From CSP1-4 sp963777975 (GTDB lineage: Bacteria; Chloroflexota; Limnocylindria; Limnocylindrales; CSP1-4), in contig CAVZSO010000005.1 in NCBI GenBank assembly GCA_963777975.1, positions 186,001 to 250,000 of the forward strand: a DNA stretch of 64,000 nt, written 5' to 3'. The notes under the pieces were generated by a model. It was not told the origin of the DNA. It worked only from the letters and a program-made list of their open reading frames with translations, and searched no databases. Below are positions 9,685 through 17,879 of the stretch, in pieces (positions within the stretch are counted from its first letter, which is position 1; the number at the start of each line of letters is the position of its first letter). The position numbers were made by a program, and so were the translations under genes.

Positions 9685-10212
9685 CTAGGCCGTGACGCCG
9701 GTGGGCGCGGCCTCAGGTGCGATCGGATCCGCGCCCGGGAACCAGGCGCCCAGATCGAGGTCGGCCTGATAGGCCTCGACGGCGTAGCGGTTGACCCACG
9801 CGAACGCGTGCTCCGACTGGCCCGCGTCGGGCGCGTCGCGCAGCCCGACCGTCACATGGCCGAGCATGACGAATGGACCGCCGGGCCGCGTCAGCGATCG
9901 GCCCGGGTCATAGCCGGGCAGGGTGGGTAGCTCGCCCGCGATCGTGAAAGGCCCGATCGACAGACTCAGCGCGTGCCACGAGGCATGCACTGGCGTGGCG
10001 GTCTCCACCGGGCAGACGACCATCAGCAGGTCGTCGGTCTCGATGACGGCACGCGTCTGGCTCTCGCGCGGGCCGCCGTCGATGGGGTCGAGCACGGGTC
10101 GTTCGAGCGACAGCGCATCAAGGGTCTCGAGCAGGTCGCCGAGCCTCTCGGAGCCCGTCAGGCGCCCATGCAGAAGTCCCGCCCCCGTATAGGCTTCGAT
10201 CTGCGTGCTCAT
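9685..10212 (-). CDS. Hypothetical protein, 175 residues
   Basis: I do not recognise this family. The start at 10212 (MSTQIEAYTGAG) is chosen because GAGG stands nine bases upstream; the longer frame to 10332 adds Arg-rich residues with no coding look. The protein is acidic, with two regular blocks: LHGRLTGSERLGDLLETLD (about 13-31) and a beta-rich part with LLMVVCPVETATPVHASWH. It has no signal peptide or membrane helix. Wording such as ALSLERPVLDPIDG recalls small Chloroflexota proteins of unknown role that occur singly. It is encoded back to back with the TM2 protein gene on the other strand. Confidence 0.55.
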   Translation of the reverse strand: MSTQIEAYTGAGLLHGRLTGSERLGDLLETLDALSLERPVLDPIDGGPRESQTRAVIETDDLLMVVCPVETATPVHASWHALSLSIGPFTIAGELPTLPGYDPGRSLTRPGGPFVMLGHVTVGLRDAPDAGQSEHAFAWVNRYAVEAYQADLDLGAWFPGADPIAPEAAPTGVTA

Positions 10213-10321
10213 GGCGGCGTCCTCGTCGCGAGGCGTCAGCGTCGCACGGATCGGGCCCCTGGGACCATCCCCATGGGTACCGTCGAGGCAAGGATGTTGG
10301 TACGCCCTCCGCGGTGCCAGA

Positions 10322-10726
10322 ATGCGCCGCATGGTCGGCCCCGAACCGCCTTCGGCTGCCGCCAGTGGGCGCCCGCATCGGAGCCTGGCGACCGCCTACC
10401 TCATCTGGTTCCTGCTCGGCATCTTCGGCGCCCACCGCTTCTACCTCGGCGATGCACGCGCCGGCCGCCGCTTCCTCGTCGCGCTCGGCGTCGGCGTCGC
10501 GCTGCCGGTGATCGGCCTGCTGCTGGCACTCGCGACCCGGAGCTTCGAGGGCGTTTCGCTCGGGTTGATCGGCTGGTCGGCCGGCCTGCTGGTCCTGCTT
10601 GGCGTGCTGCTGGCTGCCATCCTCGACGCCTTCCGGCTGCCGGCGCTGACGCGGCGCGCGAATGGGGACGTCGATCCGACCGAACAGCCAGGGCACGACG
10701 GCATCAGGTCAGGCCAGGATGGATGA
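10322..10726 (+). CDS. TM2 domain membrane protein
   Basis: A 134-residue membrane protein with a TM2 domain. The hallmark is the first helix followed by a short turn and a second helix: AYLIWFLLGIFGAHRFYLGD, then RRFLVALGVGVALPVIGLLLALA, with the conserved GxHRFYLG turn. A third and probably fourth helix follow (GLIGWSAGLLVLLGVLLAAIL). TM2 proteins are small membrane proteins of no settled function. ATG at 10322 or 10331 are equal candidates; neither has a Shine-Dalgarno sequence, as with several genes here. The C-terminal 20 residues are hydrophilic and variable. Confidence 0.78.
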   Translation: MRRMVGPEPPSAAASGRPHRSLATAYLIWFLLGIFGAHRFYLGDARAGRRFLVALGVGVALPVIGLLLALATRSFEGVSLGLIGWSAGLLVLLGVLLAAILDAFRLPALTRRANGDVDPTEQPGHDGIRSGQDG

Positions 10727-10780
10727 GCGCTCCTTCGGGATGTGCTCAGGGCAGATGGGCGCGGATGGCGGGATGGGCGC

Positions 10781-11161
10781 TCAGCGCGCGGCGACGACCT
10801 CGACCTCGCAGCGCGCCCCGATGGCCAGGCCGGACACACCGATCGTGGCGCGGGTCGGGGGATCGCTCGGGAAGGACTCACGCCAGACCTCGTTGTAGGC
10901 CGCGAAGTCGGCCATGTCGGTCAGGTAGACGGTGGCCTTGACCACGTCCGACAGGTCGAGGCCGACCAGTCTCAAGCGGTGTCGGACGTTGTCCAGCATC
11001 TGACGAACCTCGGCCGCGATGCCGCCCGGTACGACGGCACCGGTGAGCGGGTCGTCGCCGACCTGGCCGGCCACGAAGACGAAACCGTTGGCCTCGACCA
11101 GCTGCGAGAACGGCAGGTGCCCGGGTGGGAGGCCGTCGGGTTGCAGCACCACCTTGGGCAT
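10781..11161 (-). CDS. RidA family protein (enamine/imine deaminase)
   Basis: A 126-residue Rid-family protein. The family hydrolyses reactive enamine/imine intermediates released by PLP enzymes, in the cytoplasm, normally as a trimer. Landmarks are FSQLVEANGFVFVAGQVGDDP, the mid-protein GLDLSDVVKATVYLTDMADFAAYNEVW, and the end TIGVSGLAIGARCEVEVVA. The Arg that binds the substrate carboxylate in RidA proper (family R-x-C-V-x-V area) is replaced by GARCEVEV, where Arg before Cys is present, so activity is plausible. A GGAGGG five bases before the ATG supports the start. It lies just downstream of the tRNA-Ile gene, same strand. Confidence 0.85.
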   Translation of the reverse strand: MPKVVLQPDGLPPGHLPFSQLVEANGFVFVAGQVGDDPLTGAVVPGGIAAEVRQMLDNVRHRLRLVGLDLSDVVKATVYLTDMADFAAYNEVWRESFPSDPPTRATIGVSGLAIGARCEVEVVAAR

Positions 11162-11189
11162 GGATCCCTCCTCGCGGTCCGTCAGGCCA

Positions 11190-11265
11190 TGGTAGGGGAG
11201 CCTGGATTCGAACCAGGGACCGGCGGTGTATAAGACCGCTGCTCTAACCGCTGAGCTACTCCCCC
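11190..11265 (-). tRNA. tRNA-Ile, anticodon UAU
   Basis: The reverse strand folds into a complete 76-nucleotide tRNA with encoded CCA. The acceptor arm is GGGGGAG paired with CTCCCCT (a G-U pair at the tip), the D arm is GCTC/GAGC with an eight-base loop, and the anticodon arm GCGGT/ACCGC holds the loop CTTATAC. The T arm is CCTGG/CCAGG with the loop TTCGAAT, and the discriminator base is A. The anticodon at positions 34-36 is UAU, which reads AUA (Ile). Most bacteria instead read AUA with a CAU tRNA modified by TilS, so this is an uncommon gene. It is a single gene between the Rid protein gene and a hypothetical gene. Confidence 0.93.
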
Positions 11266-11308
11266 GCGCCGATGCTACACCGCAGCACGGCCTCGGACGG
11301 GCGGTCGG

Positions 11309-11710
11309 TCAGGTGCCGGATCCGAAGAGCCGCGAGGCCACGGCCCGCAGCCCGCCCTGGCTGGATGGCGTCAGGGTGGGTGGAGCTTCGACTTCCTGGT
11401 AGACCCCGGAAAGGAGGGCCTCCTCCTCGGGGCTGCGCAGGGCCTGGATGGGCAGGTCGTCGGGGTCGAGCGGCCGAGGCGACTCGGCGACCAGGCGCGG
11501 CGGGCGAGCGTAAGCCGGAGCGCCCATGAGCTGGGGCATGGCCATGAAGCGCCCGCCGCCACCACCGGAGCCGCTCGTGGATGGAGGCGCGGAGTTCCAT
11601 GTGGGCTGGCCACCGGGCATCTCGTCGACGTCCGGCAGCGGCGCGAGACCCTCCACAAAGGGGTCGCTGGGGGCCATCGCTGAGGTGAAATCGTTCGTCA
11701 AGGTGCTCAA
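11309..11710 (-). CDS. Hypothetical low-complexity protein
   Basis: A frame of 133 residues starting at a TTG (11710), or 122 residues from ATG at 11677. It is rich in Pro, Gly and Ser (for example PPSTSGSGGGGGRF) and probably mostly disordered, with short ordered-looking ends (VDEMPGGQP near the start, LRAVASRLFGSG at the end). No family is recognised. The convergent distance to the tRNA and the lack of a Shine-Dalgarno sequence make this a weaker gene call, although no better frame exists here. Confidence 0.45.
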   Translation of the reverse strand: MSTLTNDFTSAMAPSDPFVEGLAPLPDVDEMPGGQPTWNSAPPSTSGSGGGGGRFMAMPQLMGAPAYARPPRLVAESPRPLDPDDLPIQALRSPEEEALLSGVYQEVEAPPTLTPSSQGGLRAVASRLFGSGT

Positions 11711-11829
11711 TGCGGCGCTCGTGCGGGTTCGATGTCCAGCATGTCGGCGTCAGGATACGGCCTGTATGCGGCCTACGGGCTAGAGGACGATGGTACCGAA
11801 CCGAGAAGTGGTGACACCCGACAACAGAC

Positions 11830-12207
11830 CTACAAGAGTGGTCTGATGAGCTGGAAGATGACGACCAGCACGATGTACGCGACCGGGAAGGCGGCGAACA
11901 TGCCCAGCATCGCGGCCCAGGCGGAACGGCGGCGGACGCCGGACGCACCGCTGGGCAGCGGGGCCCAGAGGTAGGTCAGGACGCTGCCGGCGCCGACCAC
12001 GACCAGGATGTAGAGGACGAAAGCTCCGAGGCCGGCACCGATCCTCAGATCCCAGACGAGCAGGACGAGGCCGGCCACCACGGCCACGATGACGTCTGCC
12101 GTGATGGCGCGGACGATCGGGGGTGGCACGTTGCGCGCCTGTCGCCAGCGGATCTCCCACTCACCGCGGGGTTCGACCTCGGGCTGCGGAGGGCCCGCCT
12201 GGCTCAT
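11830..12207 (-). CDS. Small integral membrane protein, three TM helices
   Basis: A 125-residue membrane protein. A charged N-terminus (to about 35, including EWEIRWRQARNVPPPIV) precedes helices at about 38-55 (ADVIVAVVAGLVLLVWDL), 58-83 (GAGLGAFVLYILVVVGAGSVLTYL) and 98-122 (LGMFAAFPVAYIVLVVIFQLI). No known family is recognised. Its ATG overlaps the stop of the class V aminotransferase gene by four bases (ATGA), so it is the second gene of that operon. Confidence 0.65.
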   Translation of the reverse strand: MSQAGPPQPEVEPRGEWEIRWRQARNVPPPIVRAITADVIVAVVAGLVLLVWDLRIGAGLGAFVLYILVVVGAGSVLTYLWAPLPSGASGVRRRSAWAAMLGMFAAFPVAYIVLVVIFQLIRPLL

Positions 12208-13448
12208 GGTTGGTCGGCCGACAGGATGACCAGCTCCGGTCGACGCGGCAGGGTCGTCGGTGTGTGTGTGGCGATCGTCGCCACGGCCTCGACAAGGCGA
12301 TCCAGCTCCACCTCGCTGTTCCAGAAGCCGATCGACAGGCGGACGGCATCGAGCGACACGATCGTTCTCGTCGTGGCGAAGACCTGCTGCGCTAGCGCAG
12401 CCAGCAGCTCATCGCAGCTCCAGCCCGCCACTCGGATGGTGACCAGCGTGGCCATCTCGTCGAGCGGCGTCAGCAGCGTGACGCCGTCGATGGCCACCAA
12501 CCGCTCTGCCGTCCGACGGGCCAGCCGGCCGGCCCGTTCGAACGCCCAGGGCAGCCCGACGGCCATCTGTAGCCAGCCGACCGCGCGGGCCAGGCCGACG
12601 ATCGACGGTCGATGGACATCGGTCAGCTCGAAGCGGCGGCCGGTCGGCCAGGTCTCGCCCGCCAGCGGCAGGTCGAAGGACGCGAACGACGGGTAGCCGG
12701 CCCATGATTGGATAGCCTGCGCGCGCGCGCGTGGCGAGGCCCAGATGGCGCCGGTCCCGATCGGCCCGGCCAGCCACTTGTGGCCGGATAGCGCGATGAC
12801 GTCGGCTCGCAGACGGCCGGCATCGACGGCGATGGCGCCGACCGACTGGGCGGCGTCGACGACGAGCCAGGTGCCGTGGCGCTCGGCGAGGTCGGCGATG
12901 GCTTCGACCGGCAGCACGGCGCCGGTCGTCCACAGCACGTGCGAGACGGCGATCATCCGGGTCCGGGGCGTCATCGCAGCGCTCCATCCGCTGGAGGATC
13001 CGGTCGCCGTCGAAGCTGGGTCGACATGCACGACGTCGACCTCGACACCCGCCCGCGCGCGCACCGACCAGATCGGGCCAGACAGGCCGGGATGCTCCGC
13101 GTCGGTGGTCACGATCCGGTCCCCTGGCCGCCAGTCGATCGCAAACAGTGCGTGATTCAGCGCTTCGGTCGCGCCGTGCGTGAGGCCGATGCCATCCAGG
13201 TCACCGGTGATCATCGCCGCCAGCACGCCCCGACACTCGTCCATGCGCTCTTCAAAGGCGATGTAGCCGTCCAGATCGGCACGGCCGACGCGCAGCTCCC
13301 AGTCCTCGACCTCGCGCATGGCAGCGACCGTCTCGCGTGCCAGCGGTCCTGCCGTGCCGGCGTTCAGGTAGATGCCGCCGGTGGTGGCCGGCATCGCCTC
13401 GCGGATGGCAGCGACCTTGTCGGCATCCGGCATGAAGGGGGAGACCAT
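12204..13448 (-). CDS. Class V aminotransferase (isopenicillin-N-epimerase-like)
   Basis: A 414-residue PLP-dependent enzyme. Visible features are the N-terminal GGIYLNAGTAGPLARE, the cofactor-stacking TDAEHPGLSGPIW, the Asp of VVDAAQSVGAI that contacts the pyridine nitrogen, and the Schiff-base lysine in ALSGHKWLAGPIGTGAIW. It lacks the mobile Cys loop of group I or II cysteine desulfurases, so an epimerase-, lyase- or aminotransferase-type activity is more likely than sulfur delivery. The gene is divergent from the rhodanese-fold gene (22-base gap), which tempts one to link both to sulfur metabolism, but the partner lacks its catalytic Cys too. Confidence 0.8.
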   Translation of the reverse strand: MVSPFMPDADKVAAIREAMPATTGGIYLNAGTAGPLARETVAAMREVEDWELRVGRADLDGYIAFEERMDECRGVLAAMITGDLDGIGLTHGATEALNHALFAIDWRPGDRIVTTDAEHPGLSGPIWSVRARAGVEVDVVHVDPASTATGSSSGWSAAMTPRTRMIAVSHVLWTTGAVLPVEAIADLAERHGTWLVVDAAQSVGAIAVDAGRLRADVIALSGHKWLAGPIGTGAIWASPRARAQAIQSWAGYPSFASFDLPLAGETWPTGRRFELTDVHRPSIVGLARAVGWLQMAVGLPWAFERAGRLARRTAERLVAIDGVTLLTPLDEMATLVTIRVAGWSCDELLAALAQQVFATTRTIVSLDAVRLSIGFWNSEVELDRLVEAVATIATHTPTTLPRRPELVILSADQP

Positions 13449-13470
13449 GGGCTGGCTATGATAGCCACCG

Positions 13471-14313
13471 ATGCCCGTGACCTACGCCCGCCCAGAGCTC
13501 ATCGCGAGCCCGGATTGGCTCGCCGAGCAACTCGGGCGACCCGGCGTCCGGATCGTCGACTGTCGCTTCCGCGTCGACGGCACCGGCCGCCAGGTGCACG
13601 CCGCGGGGCACATCCCGGGCGCGGCCTATCTCGATTGGGCCACCGAGCTGGTCGACCCTGACGACCCACTGCCATTCCAGCTCGCGGGCCCCGAGGCATT
13701 CGCGGCAGCGGCCGGCCGGGCAGGCATCGGGGACGGCACCACCGCGGTCCTCTACGACGACACGACCTCGCTCTACGCGGCCCGGGTCTGGTGGAGCCTG
13801 CGCTGCTACGGGTTCGACGGCGTTCGCATCCTCGACGGCGGGTGGTCTGCCTGGCTGACGAGTGGGCGCCCGACGTCGTCGGCCGTGGCCCGCATCGAAC
13901 CGTCCGTCCTGACCCCACGCGGCGTGCCGCGCCTGCGCCTCGCGACCGCGGACGTGAATGCGCTCCTCGGCTCACAAGGCGTCGAGCTCGTCGACACCCG
14001 GGCGCCGGCCGAATACCACGGTCAAGAGGGCAACGCCAAGCGGCTGGGGCATATCCCCGGGGCCATCAACGTCCCCTCGGCACTGCTCACCGAGCATGGC
14101 TCCGGCGTCTTCCTCGCGCCCGACCGCCTGTCAGCGCTCTTCACCGATGCGGGCGTGCGCCGTGACCGCCGGATCGTGCTCTACGACGGCGCGGGCATCG
14201 GCGCCGCCAAGGCGGCCTTCGCCCTGACCGTGCTGGGCTACGAGAACGTCGCGCTCTACGAGGGCGGCTGGTCCGCCTGGGGCAGTCGCCTGGATCTGCC
14301 CGTCGACCGCTGA
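13471..14313 (+). CDS. Two-domain rhodanese-fold protein lacking catalytic Cys
   Basis: A 280-residue tandem rhodanese with the layout of thiosulfate or 3-mercaptopyruvate sulfurtransferases. Domain 1 (about 10-130) has HAAGHIPGAAYLDW and the structural LYDDTTSLYAARVWW. Domain 2 (about 150-275) has LVDTRAPAEYHG, GHIPGAINVPSALL and the terminal YEGGWSAWGS. In active enzymes the second-domain loop begins with the sulfur-carrying cysteine (CGxGxxA); here it reads YDGAGIGAAK, so Asp occupies that place. The only remaining candidate thiols are elsewhere in the fold. It is therefore probably not a classical sulfurtransferase; a binding or regulatory role is conceivable. Fold assignment is firm. Confidence 0.82.
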   Translation: MPVTYARPELIASPDWLAEQLGRPGVRIVDCRFRVDGTGRQVHAAGHIPGAAYLDWATELVDPDDPLPFQLAGPEAFAAAAGRAGIGDGTTAVLYDDTTSLYAARVWWSLRCYGFDGVRILDGGWSAWLTSGRPTSSAVARIEPSVLTPRGVPRLRLATADVNALLGSQGVELVDTRAPAEYHGQEGNAKRLGHIPGAINVPSALLTEHGSGVFLAPDRLSALFTDAGVRRDRRIVLYDGAGIGAAKAAFALTVLGYENVALYEGGWSAWGSRLDLPVDR

Positions 14314-14322
14314 ATGGGACCT

Positions 14323-14907
14323 TCAGGCGAGCGGCGGCTCGGACGGTCCAGCCGACTCTGACGGCTCGGATGCGCTGACGACGACGCCGGCCCACACGTC
14401 CTGCTCCTGGAACGGGGCCAGGATCTGGGCACGAGCGTGGTTGAAGGCCAGGAAGGGCGCCGGCGTGCGTGCCTCGCTCAGGGAGTCGGACCAGAAGATC
14501 GCCTCGGTCATGGGCAGGAAGCGGCCGATCAGCTCCGCCAGGGACTCGTGGAGGTCGCGCTCGGGCAGCAGGTGGATGCGGCCGGTGATCTTGAACGGCG
14601 GCACGCTGACGGTGGCCATCTCGGGCACCTTGGCCATGCGCAGCTCGGGCGTCGGCTCGACCTCTGCCTCGGCGACGGCGAAGAGGATGGTCGCCAGGTT
14701 GATCTGGGCATAGGCGGCGCGCTCGACGACGGCGCGCACGCCGAAGTCCTCGAAGATGACGTTATCGAGGACGAGGAAGCTGGCCTCGGTGGCGTTCAGG
14801 ACGTCGGTCAGCCGGCGATGCCGGGTGCGCAGGTCGCCGCGCACGACGTGCGCGTCGGTGTAGAGGGTGATGCGGGTGGACGACTCGGCGCCGATGTGCT
14901 CGAACAT
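14323..14907 (-). CDS. Conserved hypothetical protein, 194 residues
   Basis: I do not recognise a named family. The first half (about 1-75) has the pattern of a small beta-barrel or LSm-like fold: TRITLYTDAHVVRGDLRTRH, LTDVLNATEASFLVLDNVIFEDFG. The second half repeats a similar beta pattern (VSVPPFKITGRIHLLPERDLHESLAELIGRFLPMTEA). Two copies of a DNA- or RNA-binding-like barrel are thus possible. A GTG at 14913 would add two residues. The tail is Ser/Pro/Glu-rich. It is convergent with the rhodanese gene, ten bases apart. Confidence 0.6.
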   Translation of the reverse strand: MFEHIGAESSTRITLYTDAHVVRGDLRTRHRRLTDVLNATEASFLVLDNVIFEDFGVRAVVERAAYAQINLATILFAVAEAEVEPTPELRMAKVPEMATVSVPPFKITGRIHLLPERDLHESLAELIGRFLPMTEAIFWSDSLSEARTPAPFLAFNHARAQILAPFQEQDVWAGVVVSASEPSESAGPSEPPLA

Positions 14908-14961
14908 GGCCACAGGATACGGTCGTCCGGCCGGCCTGACGAGGGGTCCCGAGATGGTCCT

Positions 14962-16662
14962 TTAGTCGGGCTCGCGGGGCTCGGCCGCACCACTGACCGC
15001 ATAGGCCACCGCCCCGCTCGTCCGCTCGTGGAGCCGCTCGACGCTCGAGAGGCGATCGATCTCGTCGGCCGTCTTGTCCGGTCGGAGGCGCACGATGCGT
15101 GGAAAGCGGAGCGCGAACCCTGACGCGTGGCGCGTCGAGCGCATGATCACGTCGAAGGCGATCTCGACCACGATGGTCGGCTCGACGAGCCGGTAGCGCC
15201 CGAATCGTTGCAGCGTGTGGGCCTCGAACCAACGGGTCATCTCGGCGATCTCGACGTCGGTCAGCCCGCTATATGCCTTGCCGATGGTCGCCAGCCGCCG
15301 GTCGGCCGCGGGACGATCATCGATGACCGCGAAGGTGTAGTCGGAAAGCACGCCGTGGCGTTTGCCGTGGCCGACCTCGACGCCGACAACGACGCAGTCG
15401 AGGGTCGCCAGCGGCTTCTTGAGCTTGAGCCAGCCGTAGCCTCGCCGGCCCGGCGAGTACGTGCTCTCGGGGTCCTTGACCATCAAGCCTTCATTGCCAC
15501 GCGCACGAGCGGCCTCGAAGTGGCGCTCGAGGGCGGGCTCGTCCGTCGCCGTGACCATTCGCGAGACACCGAAGCCCGGCGCCGAATCGAGGCCCAGCGC
15601 GTCGAGTCGGTCGCGTCGCTCGGTCAGCGGGCGCCGCAAGAGGGGCTCGAGATCACCGTCGGCACCGACTGCCAGGGCATCGAAGGCGACGAAGATGCAG
15701 GGCACCTCGGCGAGCAGCGCGGCCGACGGCTTCTTGCGACCCAGCCGCGTCTGGAGTCGCTGGAAGGGCATCGCGCCGCCATCCTTCCAGGCCAGCAGCT
15801 CACCGTCGAGGATGCCCTCCCAGGGCAGATCGGCAGCGGCCGTGACGACCTCCGGGAACTGGCCGCTGACGTCGTGCATGTCCCGGCTGTAGAGCCGCGT
15901 CTCATCACCCAGGCGATGGAGCTGGGCGCGGATGCCGTCGTACTTGTCCTCGACCCAGACCGGGCTGCCCAGCCGCTCGATGACCTCGGCGGCGTCGGCG
16001 GCTGGCGACGCGAGCATCGACTTGAGCGGCCGGAAGAGGGTCAGCGAGGCGGACTCCAGGACGCCGTCACGAGCCAGCTCGGCCGTGCGCCCGATATCGC
16101 CGGTCAGCATCCCGGCCCATTTCACGGCTTCCAGTGGCTGCTCGAAGGCTGCCGCGATGGCTGCCTCGAGATGCCCTTCCCGGAGCCCGATGCGCATGTC
16201 GCCGCCCATCACCTTGACCACGTACTTGGCGGTCAGCGGATCGCATCGCCAGAGCAGGGTCCGGAAGATGGTCGCCTTGTCGGCCGCCCCACGAGCGGCG
16301 GCGATGGCGGTCATCGCGTCGGCGACGTCGGTCAGGCTGGGCAGCTCGCCGCTCGGTCGTCGACGGCCCTCCAGCAAGACGTCGTAGACCGCCTGGCCGA
16401 GATCGGACGACCGGTCATAGGCGCGCCCGAGGGCGCCTTCGTCGGCGTCCGTCTCGGCTTCGACGGCGGCCGAGATGGCGGCCCAGCCGAGGCCGGTCGT
16501 GCGCGGATCCCGCTCCGGGAACGGGCGACCGGAGAGGTAGGTCACGGCGATGGGAAGCTCGGCCGGGCTGAGCGACCGGAGATACTCGGCGAGGATGGCG
16601 ACCTTCTCCGACGTCCGGCCGGTCGCCGCCAGGCGCTCGGCCGTCTCGCTCCACCGGCGCAT
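14962..16662 (-). CDS. ATP-dependent DNA ligase
   Basis: A 566-residue DNA ligase of the archaeal/eukaryotic type. Residues about 1-200 form the helical DNA-binding domain (SETAERLAATGRTSEKV). The nucleotidyltransferase domain starts at VWVEDKYDGIRAQLH with the adenylated lysine Lys240 in KYDG, followed by ILDGELLAW, FVAFDALAV, NEGLMVKD and the motif V LKLKK. The OB fold closes the protein with RFPRIVRLRPDK. GGAGG eight bases upstream of the ATG at 16662 supports the start. Bacteria with such a ligase usually also keep an NAD-dependent LigA for replication, so a repair or end-joining role is likely; no Ku gene lies nearby. Confidence 0.93.
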   Translation of the reverse strand: MRRWSETAERLAATGRTSEKVAILAEYLRSLSPAELPIAVTYLSGRPFPERDPRTTGLGWAAISAAVEAETDADEGALGRAYDRSSDLGQAVYDVLLEGRRRPSGELPSLTDVADAMTAIAAARGAADKATIFRTLLWRCDPLTAKYVVKVMGGDMRIGLREGHLEAAIAAAFEQPLEAVKWAGMLTGDIGRTAELARDGVLESASLTLFRPLKSMLASPAADAAEVIERLGSPVWVEDKYDGIRAQLHRLGDETRLYSRDMHDVSGQFPEVVTAAADLPWEGILDGELLAWKDGGAMPFQRLQTRLGRKKPSAALLAEVPCIFVAFDALAVGADGDLEPLLRRPLTERRDRLDALGLDSAPGFGVSRMVTATDEPALERHFEAARARGNEGLMVKDPESTYSPGRRGYGWLKLKKPLATLDCVVVGVEVGHGKRHGVLSDYTFAVIDDRPAADRRLATIGKAYSGLTDVEIAEMTRWFEAHTLQRFGRYRLVEPTIVVEIAFDVIMRSTRHASGFALRFPRIVRLRPDKTADEIDRLSSVERLHERTSGAVAYAVSGAAEPREPD

Positions 16663-16713
16663 CGATCGCTCCTCCGTCAAGCCGCGGCCGCGATGGTATA
16701 GCATCGCCCTCCC

Positions 16714-17331
16714 ATGACCGCCCAGATGGCTCGCGACCACTGGCATCCACCGGAGATCGCCGGACGACAGGTCGTTCTGCGCCGCCATGTGCCGGCCAAT
16801 CTGGAGGCTGTCGCGCGCTGGTATCGCGACCCGGAGCTCGCCAGACTCTCCCGCTACCAGACCCAGCCCATGGAACCCGACGAGGTCGAGCACTTCTTCC
16901 GGACCCGACTGCTCAGCTCCGAGTCCTTCGCCTACGCCATCCACGAGCGGACGACCGACCGCCTGATCGGCCTGGCCACGTTCTCCAACCTCGACCCCGA
17001 CAATGGTGCGGCGCTCTTCCACATCACCATCGGCGAACGCGATGCGTGGGGGCGGGGCATGGGCACCGAGGCGACGGCGCTGATGGTCGGGCATGCCTTC
17101 GAAGTCCTCGGCCTCCACCGCATCGGATTGAGCGTCTTCGCCTTCAACATGCGGGCCATCCGGGCGTACGAGCACGTCGGCTTCCGGTCGGAGGGCCGCC
17201 TGCGCGAGGCGATCTGGCGTGACGGCCAGTTCTGGGACGAGATCCAGATGGGCCTCCTGGCCGACGAGTGGCTTGAGGCGCGACGGCAGGGACGGCGGGT
17301 CGACGACCAGCTGTCGACGACGGCCGGATGA
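16714..17331 (+). CDS. GNAT family N-acetyltransferase, RimJ/RimL-like
   Basis: A 205-residue acetyltransferase. The acetyl-CoA-binding part is visible as ITIGERDAWGRGMGTEATALMVGHAF, and the RimJ/RimL-type end follows as NMRAIRAYEHVGFRSEGRLREAIWRDGQFWDEIQMGLL. The substrate may be a protein N-terminus or a small molecule, which the sequence cannot settle. It is divergent from the ligase gene by about 50 bases and overlaps the next small gene by four bases. Confidence 0.85.
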   Translation: MTAQMARDHWHPPEIAGRQVVLRRHVPANLEAVARWYRDPELARLSRYQTQPMEPDEVEHFFRTRLLSSESFAYAIHERTTDRLIGLATFSNLDPDNGAALFHITIGERDAWGRGMGTEATALMVGHAFEVLGLHRIGLSVFAFNMRAIRAYEHVGFRSEGRLREAIWRDGQFWDEIQMGLLADEWLEARRQGRRVDDQLSTTAG

Positions 17332-17609
17332 CAGCCAGCGTCGGTCCAGCCGCGGATCAAGCCCGCGCCGATGTTCGCGCCATCGCCGCAGACAAGGGCC
17401 ATGCCGTGGAGATCGGGCGACGCGTCATCGCGAGGCTGGAGGTCGCCTTCGAGGAGGGCGCGCTGCAGCGCACCGAATTCCTCGGCCAGGCCATGACCGA
17501 CCTCGAGGCCGCGCTCGATCAGGAGGACGGACAGAAGCTCGGCGGCAAGAGCGCCGAGGCGTCGCGCTTCATCCTGCGCGCTATCGATCGCGCGCTCGAC
17601 GACGCCTGA
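17328..17609 (+). CDS. Small hypothetical helical protein
   Basis: A 93-residue, Ala-rich, probably all-helical protein (ADQARADVRAIAADKGHAVE, then QRTEFLGQAMTDLEAALD). It has no signal, membrane segment or known motif. The ATG overlaps the stop of the acetyltransferase gene (ATGA), so it is co-translated and may be its partner. No family is recognised. Confidence 0.5.
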   Translation: MTASVGPAADQARADVRAIAADKGHAVEIGRRVIARLEVAFEEGALQRTEFLGQAMTDLEAALDQEDGQKLGGKSAEASRFILRAIDRALDDA

Positions 17610-17786
17610 TCAGACTCTGCGCGTCGGCCGACGTCTGGTCGCTGCCCGTCCGACGACGTAGGGTCGCCTGGGGCACGGCCGGCCGATCGGTGGGAGCCCT
17701 GCCTTCCCGCCTCCGACGTGACGCTGAGCCTTTCCTCGCGGCGGACGACCGTCAGCCCGGGCCGGTCGACTCGTCATGATGCCGTT

Positions 17787-17815
17787 ATCGACAGGCGCGT
17801 TCACCTGCGTACACT
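17787..17815 (+). promoter_or_regulatory. Candidate promoter with shared spacer motif
   Basis: ATCGAC (17787-17792), a 17-base spacer and TACACT (17810-17815) make a plausible promoter about 65 bases before the sulfite-oxidase-like gene. The spacer holds CGTTCACCTGCGTAC (17798-17812), which recurs with one difference inside the promoter of the IscA-type gene at 60705-60719. Confidence 0.4.
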
Positions 17816-17879
17816 TGGTCATGACCCCCCGCGCCCTCGGACGGTGCGTGACGACCCTGGCGAAAGGATCCTGACTCGC

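Noticed and set aside
12204..14313. A sulfur-transfer pair (cysteine desulfurase and rhodanese)
   Set aside because: The PLP enzyme lacks a desulfurase Cys loop and the rhodanese-fold protein lacks its catalytic Cys, so adjacency alone does not support it.
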